Assembly: GCF_003711205.1 (NCBI RefSeq)
Contig: NZ_CP031013.1
Span: forward strand, 4,010,501-4,074,500
DNA length: 64,000 nt
Direction of reading: 5' to 3'
DNA from: Polaromonas sp. SP1
GTDB taxonomy: Bacteria; Pseudomonadota; Gammaproteobacteria; Burkholderiales; Burkholderiaceae_C
Within the stretch, counting starts at the first letter, position 1. Each line of letters opens with the position of its first letter. Below are positions 45,117 to 53,886 of the stretch, one piece after another. A model generated the notes under the pieces. The model had not been told where the DNA came from. It did not search any database and saw only the letters and a program-made list of their open reading frames with translations. The position numbers and the translations under genes were made by a program.

Positions 45117-46811
45117 ATGAACCATCCCATCATTCCCATCGCCGTCATCGACGCCTCCAAGCAGCGAAAACGCCAGGCCCCCAAGGGCCGCCGCGTAGAC
45201 CCGCAGGCGCTGGCGGAGGTGCAGCGTCTGCTGGGCACCGAGTCGCGCCGTGCGGACCTGCTGATCGAGCACCTGCACAAGATCCAGGATGCGTTCGGCC
45301 ACCTGTCGGCAGCGCACCTGGCCGCGCTGGCCCAGGAGATGAAGCTGGCGCAGACCGAGGTCTATGAAGTGGCAACCTTCTATCACCACTTTGATGTGGT
45401 CAAGGAAGGTGAATCAGCGCCCCCCGAACTCACCGTGCGCGTCTGCGACGGCCTGTCATGCGAGATGGCGGGCGCCAAGGATCTGCTGGCCAGGCTCCCT
45501 GCCCTGCTGGGCCGCGAAGTCCGTGTCATTGCCGCGCCCTGCATAGGCCGCTGCGAACAGGCTCCCGCGGCCGTGGTGGGCCAAAACCCGGTGCCGAACG
45601 CCAGCTGCGAAGCCATCGTGTCGACCGTCGCTGCGCAGGCTGTGCAACACGTGCCCGAAGGGTTTGTCGACCTTCCCGCCTACCAGGCAGAAGGCGGCTA
45701 CAGCCTGCTCAAGCAATGCGTCTCGGGCGGACGTGATGTCGAAGCCGTCCTCAAGACCATGGAAGACTCCGGCCTTCGCGGCCTCGGTGGGGCAGGATTT
45801 CCGTCCGGCCGCAAGTGGCGCATTGTCCGGGCCGAAAAAGGCCCACGCCTGATGGCCGTCAACATCGACGAGGGCGAGCCCGGCACCTTCAAGGACCGCG
45901 TTTACCTGGAGCGCGACCCGCACCGTTTCCTCGAAGGCATGCTGATCGCCGCCTGGGCCGTCGGCATCGAGAAGATCTACGTTTACCTGCGGGATGAATA
46001 CCACGGCTGCCGCAACATGCTGGAAGCCGAACTGGCCCGGCTGCGGCTGGACCCATTGATGGCCGGCATGCCGGAGATCGAGCTGCGCCGCGGCGCGGGC
46101 GCCTACATCTGCGGCGAAGAGTCGGCCATGATCGAATCCATCGAAGGCAAGCGCGGCATGCCCCGCCTGCGCCCACCGTACGTGGCGCAAGTTGGCCTGT
46201 TCGGCCGGCCGACGCTGGAGCACAACTTCGAAACGCTGTACTGGGTCCGCGACATCCTGGAAAAAGGCGGCGAGTGGTTTGCCTCGCACGGCCGCAACGG
46301 CCGCAAGGGCTTGCGTTCGTTCTCGGTGTCGGGGCGGGTCAAGGAGCCCGGCGTCAAGCTGGCGCCGGCCGGCATCACCATCCAGGAGCTGATCGACGAG
46401 TACTGCGGCGGCATGCTGGACGGTCACACGTTCTATGCCTACCTGCCCGGCGGTGCTTCGGGCGGCATCCTGCCGGCCACGATGAACACGATTCCGCTGG
46501 ACTTCGACACGCTGCAACCCTACGGCTGCTTTATCGGCTCGGCGGCCGTCATCATCCTTTCCGACAAGGACACGGCCACCGGCGCTGCACGCAACATGAT
46601 GAGTTTCTTTCACCATGAGTCTTGCGGCCAGTGCACGCCCTGCCGCGTCGGCACGGCGAAAGCGGCGCACCTGATGGAGCAGCCCAAGTGGGATCTGGCC
46701 TTGCTGGCAGACCTGTCGCTGGTGATGCGTGACGCATCGATCTGCGGCCTGGGCCAGGCAGCACCGAACCCGATGGACTGCGTCGTCAAGTACTTCCCCC
46801 ACGAACTATGA
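45117..46811 (+). CDS. NAD-linked formate dehydrogenase beta subunit (NuoE-NuoF fusion)
   Basis: A 564-residue diaphorase subunit that passes electrons from the formate-oxidising alpha subunit to NAD+. Residues about 30-165 are a NuoE/FdsG-type thioredoxin-like [2Fe-2S] domain (VCDGLSCEMAG and APCIGRCEQAP supply the four Cys). Residues about 200-560 are NuoF/FdsB: FMN site GLRGLGGAGFPSGRKW, NADH loop GAGAYICGEESAMIESIEG, and the [4Fe-4S] motif ESCGQCTPCR. The fused layout resembles the beta subunit of the tungsten enzyme FDH1 of Methylobacterium rather than the separate FdsG and FdsB of Cupriavidus. Confidence 0.93.
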   Translation: MNHPIIPIAVIDASKQRKRQAPKGRRVDPQALAEVQRLLGTESRRADLLIEHLHKIQDAFGHLSAAHLAALAQEMKLAQTEVYEVATFYHHFDVVKEGESAPPELTVRVCDGLSCEMAGAKDLLARLPALLGREVRVIAAPCIGRCEQAPAAVVGQNPVPNASCEAIVSTVAAQAVQHVPEGFVDLPAYQAEGGYSLLKQCVSGGRDVEAVLKTMEDSGLRGLGGAGFPSGRKWRIVRAEKGPRLMAVNIDEGEPGTFKDRVYLERDPHRFLEGMLIAAWAVGIEKIYVYLRDEYHGCRNMLEAELARLRLDPLMAGMPEIELRRGAGAYICGEESAMIESIEGKRGMPRLRPPYVAQVGLFGRPTLEHNFETLYWVRDILEKGGEWFASHGRNGRKGLRSFSVSGRVKEPGVKLAPAGITIQELIDEYCGGMLDGHTFYAYLPGGASGGILPATMNTIPLDFDTLQPYGCFIGSAAVIILSDKDTATGAARNMMSFFHHESCGQCTPCRVGTAKAAHLMEQPKWDLALLADLSLVMRDASICGLGQAAPNPMDCVVKYFPHEL

Positions 46812-46906
46812 GCCCCCACGCTTGTCGCTTCGCGTACTACGCTGCCCCCCGAGGGGGCTGGCCTTGCTTGGGGCGGCCCGGCGCTGCGGCCGGCCTGCCT
46901 GCGCAC
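46811..46906. repeat. Intergenic GC-rich repeat between the formate dehydrogenase genes
   Basis: Starts directly after the beta-subunit stop with GAGCCCCCACGCTTGTCGCT, continues with TCGCGTACTACGCTGCCCCC and CGAGGGGGCTGGCC, then GGGGCGGCCCGGCGC. I recognise it as a common intergenic repeat of Comamonadaceae genomes (from memory). It contains hairpin-forming arms (GCCCCC / GGGGGC). Confidence 0.7.
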
Positions 46907-46920
46907 TTTAAGGATTTCTC

Positions 46921-49758
46921 ATGAATGCAATTACCCGCCAGGAACTCGCAGAGCTCGATGCTCCGCTCGTAAGTTTCAGCCTCAACGGCCGTGAAGTCCA
47001 GGGCCGTGCCACCGAATCGCTGCTGCAGGTCGCCAAACGCGAAGGCGTGGAGATTCCGCACCTGTGCTTCAAGGAAGGCATGGAAGCCGTCGGCAACTGC
47101 CGCTCCTGCATGGTCGAGATCAACGGTGAGCGCGTACTCGCCCCCTCCTGCTGCCGCGCGCCGACTGCCGGCATGAAGGTCGTCACCGACAGCGAACGCG
47201 CCGTCGCATCCCAAAAAATGGTGCTGGAGCTGTTGCTGTCGGACATGCCCGAGAAGGAATACACCCGCAACAACGAGGTGGACCAGTGGGCCGCCAAAAT
47301 CGGCGTCGGCAAGCCCCGTTTCGAGGCGCGCCAGCAGGTGCGCCAGGATGTGTCGCACCCCGCCATTGCCGTGAACCTGGACGCCTGCATCCAGTGCACG
47401 CGCTGCCTGCGCGCCTGCCGCGACGAACAGGTCAACGACGTGATCGGCCTGGCCTTCCGCGGTGACCAGGCCAAGATTGTGTTCGACATGGACGACGCGA
47501 TGGGCGCGTCCACCTGCGTGGCCTGCGGCGAATGTGTGCAGGCCTGCCCCACCGGCGCACTGATGCCCGCCCGTGAGGCTGCGCTGACCGTGCCGGACAA
47601 GCAGGTCAAGTCGGTCTGCCCCTATTGCGGCGTCGGCTGCCAGCTGACCTACAACGTCAAGGACGACAAGATTCTGTTTGTGGAGGGCCGCGACGGCCCG
47701 GCCAACCACGAGCGCCTGTGCGTCAAGGGCCGCTACGGTTTTGATTACGCACACCATCCGCAGCGCCTGACCAAGCCGCTGATCCGCCGCGAAGGCGTGC
47801 CGAAAACCGGCGACTTCACGATGGACCCGGACCGCGTGATGGACGTGTTCCGCGAAGCCAGCTGGGAAGAAGCGCTGGAATTCGCCGGCGGCAAGCTTGC
47901 CGCCATCCGCGACCAGTACGGCAAAAAATCGCTGGCCGGTTTCGGCTCGGCCAAAGGCAGCAACGAAGAGGCCTACCTGTTCCAGAAGCTGGTGCGCACC
48001 GGCTTCGGCAGCAACAACGTCGACCACTGCACCCGCCTGTGCCACGCCTCTTCCGTGGTCGCCCTGCTGGAAGGCATCGGCTCCGGTGCGGTGTCCAACC
48101 CGGTGATGGATGTGACCAAGGCGGATGTCGTTGTCATCATCGGTGCCAACCCGACGGTCAACCACCCTGTCGCTGCCACCTGGATCAAGAACGCCGTGAA
48201 AAACGGCACCAAACTGATCGTGATGGATCCGCGCCGCTCTGACCTGACCCGCGTGGCGCACCGCCACCTGCAGTTCAAGCCCGACACCGACGTGCCCATG
48301 CTCAACGCGATGATGAATGTCATCGTGACCGAAGGCCTGGTAGACCAGGCCTTCATCGACAGCCGCACCATCGGCTACGAAGAGCTGCGCAAAAACGTGG
48401 AGGGCTACACGCCCGAGTTGATGGCCCCAATCTGCGGTATCGACGCCGAGACGCTGCGCTACGTGGCACGCCTGTTCGCCACCTCCAAAGGCTCGATGAT
48501 CCTCTGGGGCATGGGCGTTTCGCAGCACGTGCACGGCACCGACAACGCACGCTGCCTGATTGCCCTTTCATTGATGACCGGCCAGATCGGCCGTCCCGGC
48601 ACCGGCCTGCACCCCCTGCGCGGCCAGAACAATGTGCAGGGCGCGTCCGACGCGGGCCTGATCCCCATGATGCTGCCGGATTACCAGCACGTCTCCAAAC
48701 CCGAGGTCCGCGCCAGCTTCGAGAAGGCCTGGGGCGTGGCGCCCGGCTCCCTGGATGACCAGGTCGGCCTGACAGTGGTCGAGGTGATGCACGCCATCAA
48801 GAAGGGCGGCATCAAGGGGATGTACGTGCAGGGCGAGAACCCGGCCATGTCCGACCCCGACGCCAACCACGCGCGTGAAGCCCTGGCGGCCCTGGACCAC
48901 CTGGTGGTGCAGGACATCTTCCTGACTGAAACCGCCTACCTCGCGGACGTGATCCTGCCGGCCAGCGCCTTCCCTGAAAAGGACGGCAGCTTTACCAACA
49001 CCGACCGGCTGGTGCAGATGGGCCGCAAGGCCATCAACCCGCCCGGCGATGCGCGCCAGGACCTCTGGATCATCACGCAGATCGCCAACCGGATGGGTTG
49101 CGGCTGGGACTACAAGCACGTCTCCGAGGTGTTCGACGAGATGCGCCACACCATGCCCAGCATTGGCGGCATCACCTGGGAGCGGCTGGACCGCGAGCAT
49201 TCGGTCACCTACCCCTGCATGAAGGAAGGCGATCCCGGCCAGTCGGTGGTGTTCGTGGAGGACTTCCCCCGCGAAGGCGGCCGCGCTAAATTCGTTCCGG
49301 CAGACATCATCCCGGCCAACGAGCGCCCCGATACCGAGTACCCCATGGTGCTGATCACCGGCCGCCAGCTGGAACACTGGCACACCGGCAGCATGACGCG
49401 GCGCGCCACGGTGCTCGATGCGATCGAGCCTGATCCGGTCGCCCTGGTGCACCCGCTGGACCTCGCCGCCATGGGCGGAAAACCGGGCGATGTGGTGACG
49501 ATCGAGTCGCGCCGCGGCAAGGTGGGCCTGTACGCCCGCGCCGATGAGAGCTCGCCACGCGGCGCTGTGTTTGTACCTTTCTGTTACTACGAGGCCGCCA
49601 TCAACAAACTGACCAACGCGGCGCTGGACCCTTTCGCGAAGATCCCGGAGTTCAAGTACTGCGCGATTCGTGTGTCGCTGGGCGGCGTGCCGCCCGAGCA
49701 GGACAGCTACGGCGGCGGGCAGGCGCTGAAGAATTCGATCGCGCTTGCCGGCTTCTGA
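46921..49758 (+). CDS. NAD-linked formate dehydrogenase catalytic alpha subunit
   Basis: A 945-residue molybdo/tungsto-bis-PGD enzyme oxidising formate to CO2. In order: NuoG-like [2Fe-2S] domain (CFKEGMEAVGNCRSC ... SCC), two [4Fe-4S] clusters (CIQCTRCLRAC; CVACGECVQACPTGAL), the CPYCGVGC cluster, and the molybdopterin domains. The catalytic residue is Cys in HCTRLCHASSV (Sec in E. coli FdhF). The C-terminal dinucleotide-binding domain carries TGRQLEHWHTGSMTRR. It starts after TAAGGA. With the beta subunit it forms a soluble NAD+-reducing enzyme; accessory FdhD and FdsC-like genes are not in the window. Confidence 0.95.
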   Translation: MNAITRQELAELDAPLVSFSLNGREVQGRATESLLQVAKREGVEIPHLCFKEGMEAVGNCRSCMVEINGERVLAPSCCRAPTAGMKVVTDSERAVASQKMVLELLLSDMPEKEYTRNNEVDQWAAKIGVGKPRFEARQQVRQDVSHPAIAVNLDACIQCTRCLRACRDEQVNDVIGLAFRGDQAKIVFDMDDAMGASTCVACGECVQACPTGALMPAREAALTVPDKQVKSVCPYCGVGCQLTYNVKDDKILFVEGRDGPANHERLCVKGRYGFDYAHHPQRLTKPLIRREGVPKTGDFTMDPDRVMDVFREASWEEALEFAGGKLAAIRDQYGKKSLAGFGSAKGSNEEAYLFQKLVRTGFGSNNVDHCTRLCHASSVVALLEGIGSGAVSNPVMDVTKADVVVIIGANPTVNHPVAATWIKNAVKNGTKLIVMDPRRSDLTRVAHRHLQFKPDTDVPMLNAMMNVIVTEGLVDQAFIDSRTIGYEELRKNVEGYTPELMAPICGIDAETLRYVARLFATSKGSMILWGMGVSQHVHGTDNARCLIALSLMTGQIGRPGTGLHPLRGQNNVQGASDAGLIPMMLPDYQHVSKPEVRASFEKAWGVAPGSLDDQVGLTVVEVMHAIKKGGIKGMYVQGENPAMSDPDANHAREALAALDHLVVQDIFLTETAYLADVILPASAFPEKDGSFTNTDRLVQMGRKAINPPGDARQDLWIITQIANRMGCGWDYKHVSEVFDEMRHTMPSIGGITWERLDREHSVTYPCMKEGDPGQSVVFVEDFPREGGRAKFVPADIIPANERPDTEYPMVLITGRQLEHWHTGSMTRRATVLDAIEPDPVALVHPLDLAAMGGKPGDVVTIESRRGKVGLYARADESSPRGAVFVPFCYYEAAINKLTNAALDPFAKIPEFKYCAIRVSLGGVPPEQDSYGGGQALKNSIALAGF

Positions 49759-49810
49759 GCGGACCGGCGGCGCGTCAGTGACGCGCCCCGGCCGCACTTC
49801 AAAAATTTAC

Positions 49811-49870
49811 GCCAAATCGCCTTCCAGCCCAGTCGCCACCTTGGGTTATAGCTATCATTTAGATAGCAAC
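49811..49870 (-). repeat. Dispersed short repeat, copy 6 (intergenic)
   Basis: Minus strand reads TTGCTATCTAAATGATAGCT and ends CTGGGCTGGAAGGCGATTTGG. It lies between the convergent formate dehydrogenase and RraA-like genes. Confidence 0.75.
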
Positions 49871-49884
49871 CAGGCGCTCGGCCC

Positions 49885-50397
49885 TTATTCCCGCTGCGGC
49901 GCCGGCATCACGACGATGCCGTCCTCATCGGCGTAAAGCCAGTCGCCCGGCCGCACCCAGACGCCTTGAATCTGCACGGGGACGCCCGTCAGGCCCGCCT
50001 GGCGCCTTTCCGTGGGCAGTGGCATGCTCGCCAGCGCGCGGATGCCGGTCTGGCATTGCGCCAGCTCAGCCACGTCGCGCACGCAGCCGTCAATCACCAC
50101 CCCCGCCCAGCCGTTTTTGGCGGCCGCCGCGCCCAGGTTGCCGCCCAGCAGCGCACGGCGCAGCGAGGCCCCGCCATCCACTACCAGCACGCGTGCCTCG
50201 CCCGGCGACTCCACCGCCGCCTTGACCGGCGTGTTGTCCTCAAAACACTTCACCGTGACCACGGGGCCGCTGAACTTCTGCAGGCCGCCATAGCCCCTGA
50301 AAACAGGCGGCAGCACCCTGAAATTTCCCGAGGTATCGCCTTTGTGGAGGTCGCAGAGATCGCAGGTGGCGAATGGCGTGACATTGTTCTGGCTCAT
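49885..50397 (-). CDS. RraA-like / HMG aldolase family protein
   Basis: A 170-residue protein from ATG 50397, which overlaps the asnC stop as ATGA. It has the RraA fold markers: TVKCFEDNTPVKAAV, VLVVDGGASLRRALLGGNLGAAAAKNG, and the divalent-metal/substrate motif GVVIDGCVRD. This family includes 4-hydroxy-4-methyl-2-oxoglutarate aldolases with oxaloacetate decarboxylase activity and the RNase E inhibitor RraA. The D-x-x-x-R-D motif of the aldolase type is present (DGCVRD), so an oxo-acid aldolase or decarboxylase is as likely as RraA. Cysteines in CDLCDLHKGDT are unusual. Confidence 0.82.
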   Translation of the reverse strand: MSQNNVTPFATCDLCDLHKGDTSGNFRVLPPVFRGYGGLQKFSGPVVTVKCFEDNTPVKAAVESPGEARVLVVDGGASLRRALLGGNLGAAAAKNGWAGVVIDGCVRDVAELAQCQTGIRALASMPLPTERRQAGLTGVPVQIQGVWVRPGDWLYADEDGIVVMPAPQRE

Positions 50398-50885
50398 TTT
50401 CCGGTGACTTTCTTGATGACGGGCTTGATGTCTTCGCGGCGGGCCGGCAAGACGACGGCATTTTCGCGGGGGGCGTTGAGGACGATGGACGTCGAGGTCT
50501 CGGTGAGGATACAGAACTTGGTCACCACCGCGTCCAGGTGCGCCACGTCGATCACCGCGATCTCCAGCACCCAGCTGTCCTCGCCGGTCACGTTGTAGGC
50601 ATTGATGACCTCGGGTGTCTGCTCGATCAGCTTGACGACCCGGGCGTACTCGACCCGCCCCACCCGCGCGATGGCGCGTATGCCATAACCCAGGCGTGCC
50701 AGGTCCACCTCGGCCCGGTAGCCCTTGATCACGCCGCCCAGTTCGAGCTTGCGTACGCGCTCCGTCACCGCGGGCTGGCTCAGGTGGACGCGCCGGCCCA
50801 GTTCGGCCATGGTGATACGCGCGTCCCGCTGCAGCTCGCCAAGGATGCGGCTGTCGTAATGGTCCCATTCGGTGGTTTCGGTCAT
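50394..50885 (-). CDS. Lrp/AsnC-family transcriptional regulator
   Basis: A 163-residue regulator from ATG 50885 (MTETTEWDHYDSRILGELQ); a TTG at 50897 would extend it. N-terminal HTH: ILGELQRDARITMAELGRRVHLSQPAVTERVRKLE. The C-terminal RAM ligand domain includes VINAYNVTGEDSWVLEIAV. It overlaps the RraA-like gene and is divergent from a DMT exporter, a typical arrangement for control of the exporter by an amino or oxo acid. A tail of about 30 basic residues (REDIKPVIKKVTGK) follows the domain. Confidence 0.9.
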   Translation of the reverse strand: MTETTEWDHYDSRILGELQRDARITMAELGRRVHLSQPAVTERVRKLELGGVIKGYRAEVDLARLGYGIRAIARVGRVEYARVVKLIEQTPEVINAYNVTGEDSWVLEIAVIDVAHLDAVVTKFCILTETSTSIVLNAPRENAVVLPARREDIKPVIKKVTGK

Positions 50886-50956
50886 GCGTGCTTTCAAGCT
50901 TTAAATTCAAAGGCCGGATGTCGTTTTGCCGTTAATTTTGCATGGCCTGAACGCAC

Positions 50957-51901
50957 ATGGCAACCTACGATCACGGCATGACCTCAGCACGCCTTTCCAC
51001 TCCCGCCGCCGGCAAAGCGCCGGCGCTTTTAATCCCCGCCCTCCTCGCCTGCTACCTGGTGTGGGGCTCCACCTACCTGGCGATCCGCTTTGCCCTCGTC
51101 AGCTTTCCGCCCTTCTTCCAGATGGGCACGCGCTTCCTGGCGGCGGGCATCCTGATGATGGCCTGGGTGCTGCTGCGCGGGCACAAGCTGCCGAGCCGGC
51201 GCGAATGGGCCAACGCCGCCGTCATCGGCACCCTGATGCTGGGCGGCGGCATGGGGTTGACGGCGTCGGCCGAAGTCCACATCGGCTCCGGGCTGATCGC
51301 CACCTTTATCGCGGTGGTGCCCATGATGGTGTCGGCCTGGGGCCTGCTGCTGGGCCAGCGGCCCGGCAGGCTGGAGTTCCTGGGCATGGTGGTGGGGCTG
51401 GCCGGCGTGCTGATGCTGGTGCAAGGCGCCAGCTTCAGCGCCGCCCCCGTCGGCATGGCGTGCATCGCGGCGGCCACCTTGCTGTGGTCGCTGGGCTCGG
51501 TGCTGTCGACCACGCGGCTGCCTCTGGCCAACGGACCCGCCGGTTTTGCCAGCGAAATGTTGTGTGGCGGCGCGGTGTTGATGGTGATTTCTCTCGCACT
51601 GGGTGAGCATCGCGAAGCCGCCGCCAACTGGCCCGCGCAGCCCGAAGCCGTGCTCGCCTGGCTCTACCTCGTGGTGTTCGGCTCGCTCATCGCCTTCAGC
51701 GCCTACCTGTATTTGCTGGCCAATGCCTCGCCTGCAGTGGCCACCAGCTACGCCTTCGTGAACCCTTTGATCGCGATTTTCCTGGGCGCATTTTTCGCCG
51801 GGGAGCACGTCACCGGGGGAGAATGGGTCGCTTGCGGCGTGATTCTCGTGGGCGTTTTCCTGATTTTCAGAGGTAAATCTGCAACATTCAGGCGCAAATA
51901 A
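50957..51901 (+). CDS. DMT-superfamily (EamA) metabolite exporter
   Basis: A 314-residue membrane protein with ten hydrophobic segments and two EamA repeats. The opening LLACYLVWGSTYLAIRFAL and the later AYLYLLANASPAVATSYAFVNPLIAIFLGAFFAGE are the YedA/RhaT-like EamA signatures. Start ATG 50957; ATG 50978 is an alternative. It is divergent from the AsnC-type regulator, which probably controls it. Substrate unknown; amino acids or related metabolites are usual. Confidence 0.88.
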   Translation: MATYDHGMTSARLSTPAAGKAPALLIPALLACYLVWGSTYLAIRFALVSFPPFFQMGTRFLAAGILMMAWVLLRGHKLPSRREWANAAVIGTLMLGGGMGLTASAEVHIGSGLIATFIAVVPMMVSAWGLLLGQRPGRLEFLGMVVGLAGVLMLVQGASFSAAPVGMACIAAATLLWSLGSVLSTTRLPLANGPAGFASEMLCGGAVLMVISLALGEHREAAANWPAQPEAVLAWLYLVVFGSLIAFSAYLYLLANASPAVATSYAFVNPLIAIFLGAFFAGEHVTGGEWVACGVILVGVFLIFRGKSATFRRK

Positions 51902-52011
51902 AGTGTGTTTTCGCTAGGAAACTGCGTTTTTCTCCAGTAGCATCCGCATTGCCACAAGGAAGAGTAGTTATCCATGTGGTGATTTATCAACTTCTAGAAG
52001 GAAAATCAATC

Positions 52012-52470
52012 ATGGCAACTGCAAAAAAAGCACCGGCTAAAAAAGCGCCTGCAAAAAAGGCTGCTCCGGCAAAGAAAGTAGCTGCGAAGAAAGCAGCTCC
52101 TGCAAAGAAGGCTCCTGCTAAGAAAGCAGCTCCTGCAAAGAAGGTAGCCGCGAAGAAGGCAGCTCCCGCCAAGAAAGTTGCGGCCAAAAAGCCAGCAGCG
52201 AAAAAAGCGCCTGCCAAAAAGCGCACTCCCAATGCAGCGTTCATGAAGGCACTGACCTTGAGCCCCGCACTGGCAGCCGTGGTGGGCGACAAGCCTCTGC
52301 CACGTACCGAGATCGTCAGCAAGCTGTGGGTTTACATCAAATCCAAGGGCCTGCAGGACAAGGTCAACAAGCGCATGATCAACGCCGACGAAAAACTGCG
52401 CGCCGTTTTCGGCAAGGCGCAAGTGTCGATGTTCGAGATGGCTGGCCTGATCGGCAAGCACGTCAAATAA
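52012..52470 (+). CDS. Histone H1-like protein with C-terminal SWIB domain
   Basis: A 152-residue, very basic protein from ATG 52012, behind AAGGAAAA. Residues 2-76 are a Lys/Ala/Pro repeat region (units such as KKAPAKKAA and KKVAAKK), like eukaryotic H1 tails and Bordetella BpH1, expected to bind DNA non-specifically. Residues about 77-152 form a SWIB/MDM2-type domain (ALTLSPALAAVVGDKPLPRTEIVSKLWVYIKSKGL, NADEKLRAVFG, VSMFEMAGLIGKHVK). Such fusions occur in betaproteobacteria and chlamydiae. Likely nucleoid-associated. The DNA of the tail is itself repetitive. Confidence 0.9.
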   Translation: MATAKKAPAKKAPAKKAAPAKKVAAKKAAPAKKAPAKKAAPAKKVAAKKAAPAKKVAAKKPAAKKAPAKKRTPNAAFMKALTLSPALAAVVGDKPLPRTEIVSKLWVYIKSKGLQDKVNKRMINADEKLRAVFGKAQVSMFEMAGLIGKHVK

Positions 52471-52488
52471 TCGGTTTTTGCCGATTTC

Positions 52489-52517
52489 AAAAAGGCCGGT
52501 TTCGCCGGCCTTTTTTT
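52489..52517 (+). terminator. Terminator after the H1-like gene
   Basis: AAAAAGGCCGG-TTTCG-CCGGCCTTTTTTT, a strong GC stem with a T-run. Confidence 0.92.
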
Positions 52518-52875
52518 ATGCCCCCACGCATCAAGGCAGCGGCGCAGCGGCCGCCCTCTGGCACGCTTCCTGCGTTGCTTTCTCCATGTTCATTCACCTT
52601 TCATTAGCGCCACAAGCACCCGTGAAGCCCTCCTGATGCCATAGGGTTACTGAGTAGCCCGCCCCTGGCGGCATAGGCAAAAAATCACGCTAATGTTGCT
52701 AAGATAAAAAATTCCCCGCGGCACTGCCCGGGCCAGACTGACCAGAACAAGATTTCATGTTGAAGCCATTGCATTCCAAGACCTGGGCGGCGGAAATTTC
52801 CGTGCGCCTTTCATGTCGCTTACGCGACGGATTCTCCACAGCCCGCGCTAAGCGCTGCTTTAGCATCCCGCGATA
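52518..52875. other. Intergenic region upstream of the dpp operon
   Basis: No gene is supported here. It includes an AT-rich patch around 52678-52710 (with TAAGAT at 52700-52705) that probably holds the dpp promoter, leaving a leader of roughly 170 bases before dppB. I see no conserved RNA structure in the leader. Confidence 0.5.
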
Positions 52876-53886
52876 ATGCTGCGCTTTATCTTTACCCGAC
52901 TGAGCCTGATCATTCCCACCTTCCTGGGAATGACACTGCTGGCCTTCTTCCTGATCCGGATGGTGCCGGGCGACCCGATTGAAACCATGGCGGGCGAGCG
53001 CGGCATCGATCCGGTGCGCCACGCCCAGCTGCTCAAGGAATTCGGCCTGGACCAGCCCGTGATGGTGCAGTACGGCATCTATATCGTCCGTGTGCTCAAG
53101 GGTGACCTGGGCAAGTCCCTCATCACGCAAGAGCCCGTGCTGCGCGAGTTCCTCACGCTGTTCCCTGCCACCATCGAACTCGCAGTCTGCGCCATCCTGT
53201 TCGCACTGCTGATCGGCATACCCGCCGGCATCCTGGCAGCGGTCAAGCGAAACTCCATCCTCGACCACGGTGTGATGGGTATCTCGCTGACGGGCTATTC
53301 CATGCCGATTTTCTGGTGGGGCCTGCTGCTGATCCTGCTGTTCTCGGTCCAACTCGGCTGGACGCCCGTGTCGGGCCGGCTCTCGGTGCAGTACTTCATT
53401 GAGCCCACCACGGGCTTCCTGCTGATCGATTCGCTGCTGTCTGACGACAAGGGCGCCTTCTGGTCGGCCGCCTCCCACCTGATATTGCCGATGATCGTGC
53501 TGGGCACCAACCCGCTGGCGGTGATCGCGCGCATGACGCGCTCGGCCATGCTGGAGGTGCTGGGTGAAGACTACATCCGCACCGCCCGCGCCAAGGGCCT
53601 TTCCAACCTGCGTGTGGTGGCCCTGCATGCACTGCGCAATGCGCTGATCCCGGTGGTCACCGTGATCGGCCTGCAGGTCGGCGTGCTGTTCACGGGCGCC
53701 ATCCTGACCGAAACCATCTTTTCCTGGCCGGGCGTCGGCAAGTGGCTGATCGAAGCCATCAGCCGCCGCGACTACCCGGTTCTGCAAGGCGGCATCCTGC
53801 TGCTGGGCGCCATCGTCATGGCCGTCAACCTGCTGGTGGACATCACCTACGGCATCATTAACCCACGCATCAGGCACCAGCGATGA
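52876..53886 (+). CDS. dppB: Dipeptide-type ABC transporter permease DppB
   Basis: A 336-residue permease with six hydrophobic segments. It begins MLRFIFTRLSLIIPTFLGMTLLAFFLIRMVPGDPIE, the DppB/OppB opening, and has the cytoplasmic EAA loop in EDYIRTARAKGLSNLRVVALHALRNALIPV. First gene of a five-gene operon; it overlaps dppC as ATGA. Confidence 0.93.
   Translation: MLRFIFTRLSLIIPTFLGMTLLAFFLIRMVPGDPIETMAGERGIDPVRHAQLLKEFGLDQPVMVQYGIYIVRVLKGDLGKSLITQEPVLREFLTLFPATIELAVCAILFALLIGIPAGILAAVKRNSILDHGVMGISLTGYSMPIFWWGLLLILLFSVQLGWTPVSGRLSVQYFIEPTTGFLLIDSLLSDDKGAFWSAASHLILPMIVLGTNPLAVIARMTRSAMLEVLGEDYIRTARAKGLSNLRVVALHALRNALIPVVTVIGLQVGVLFTGAILTETIFSWPGVGKWLIEAISRRDYPVLQGGILLLGAIVMAVNLLVDITYGIINPRIRHQR

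Noticed and set aside
52050-52230. Repetitive DNA in the H1-like gene as a CRISPR or minisatellite outside coding
   Set aside because: All repeats are in frame and encode the Lys/Ala/Pro tail.
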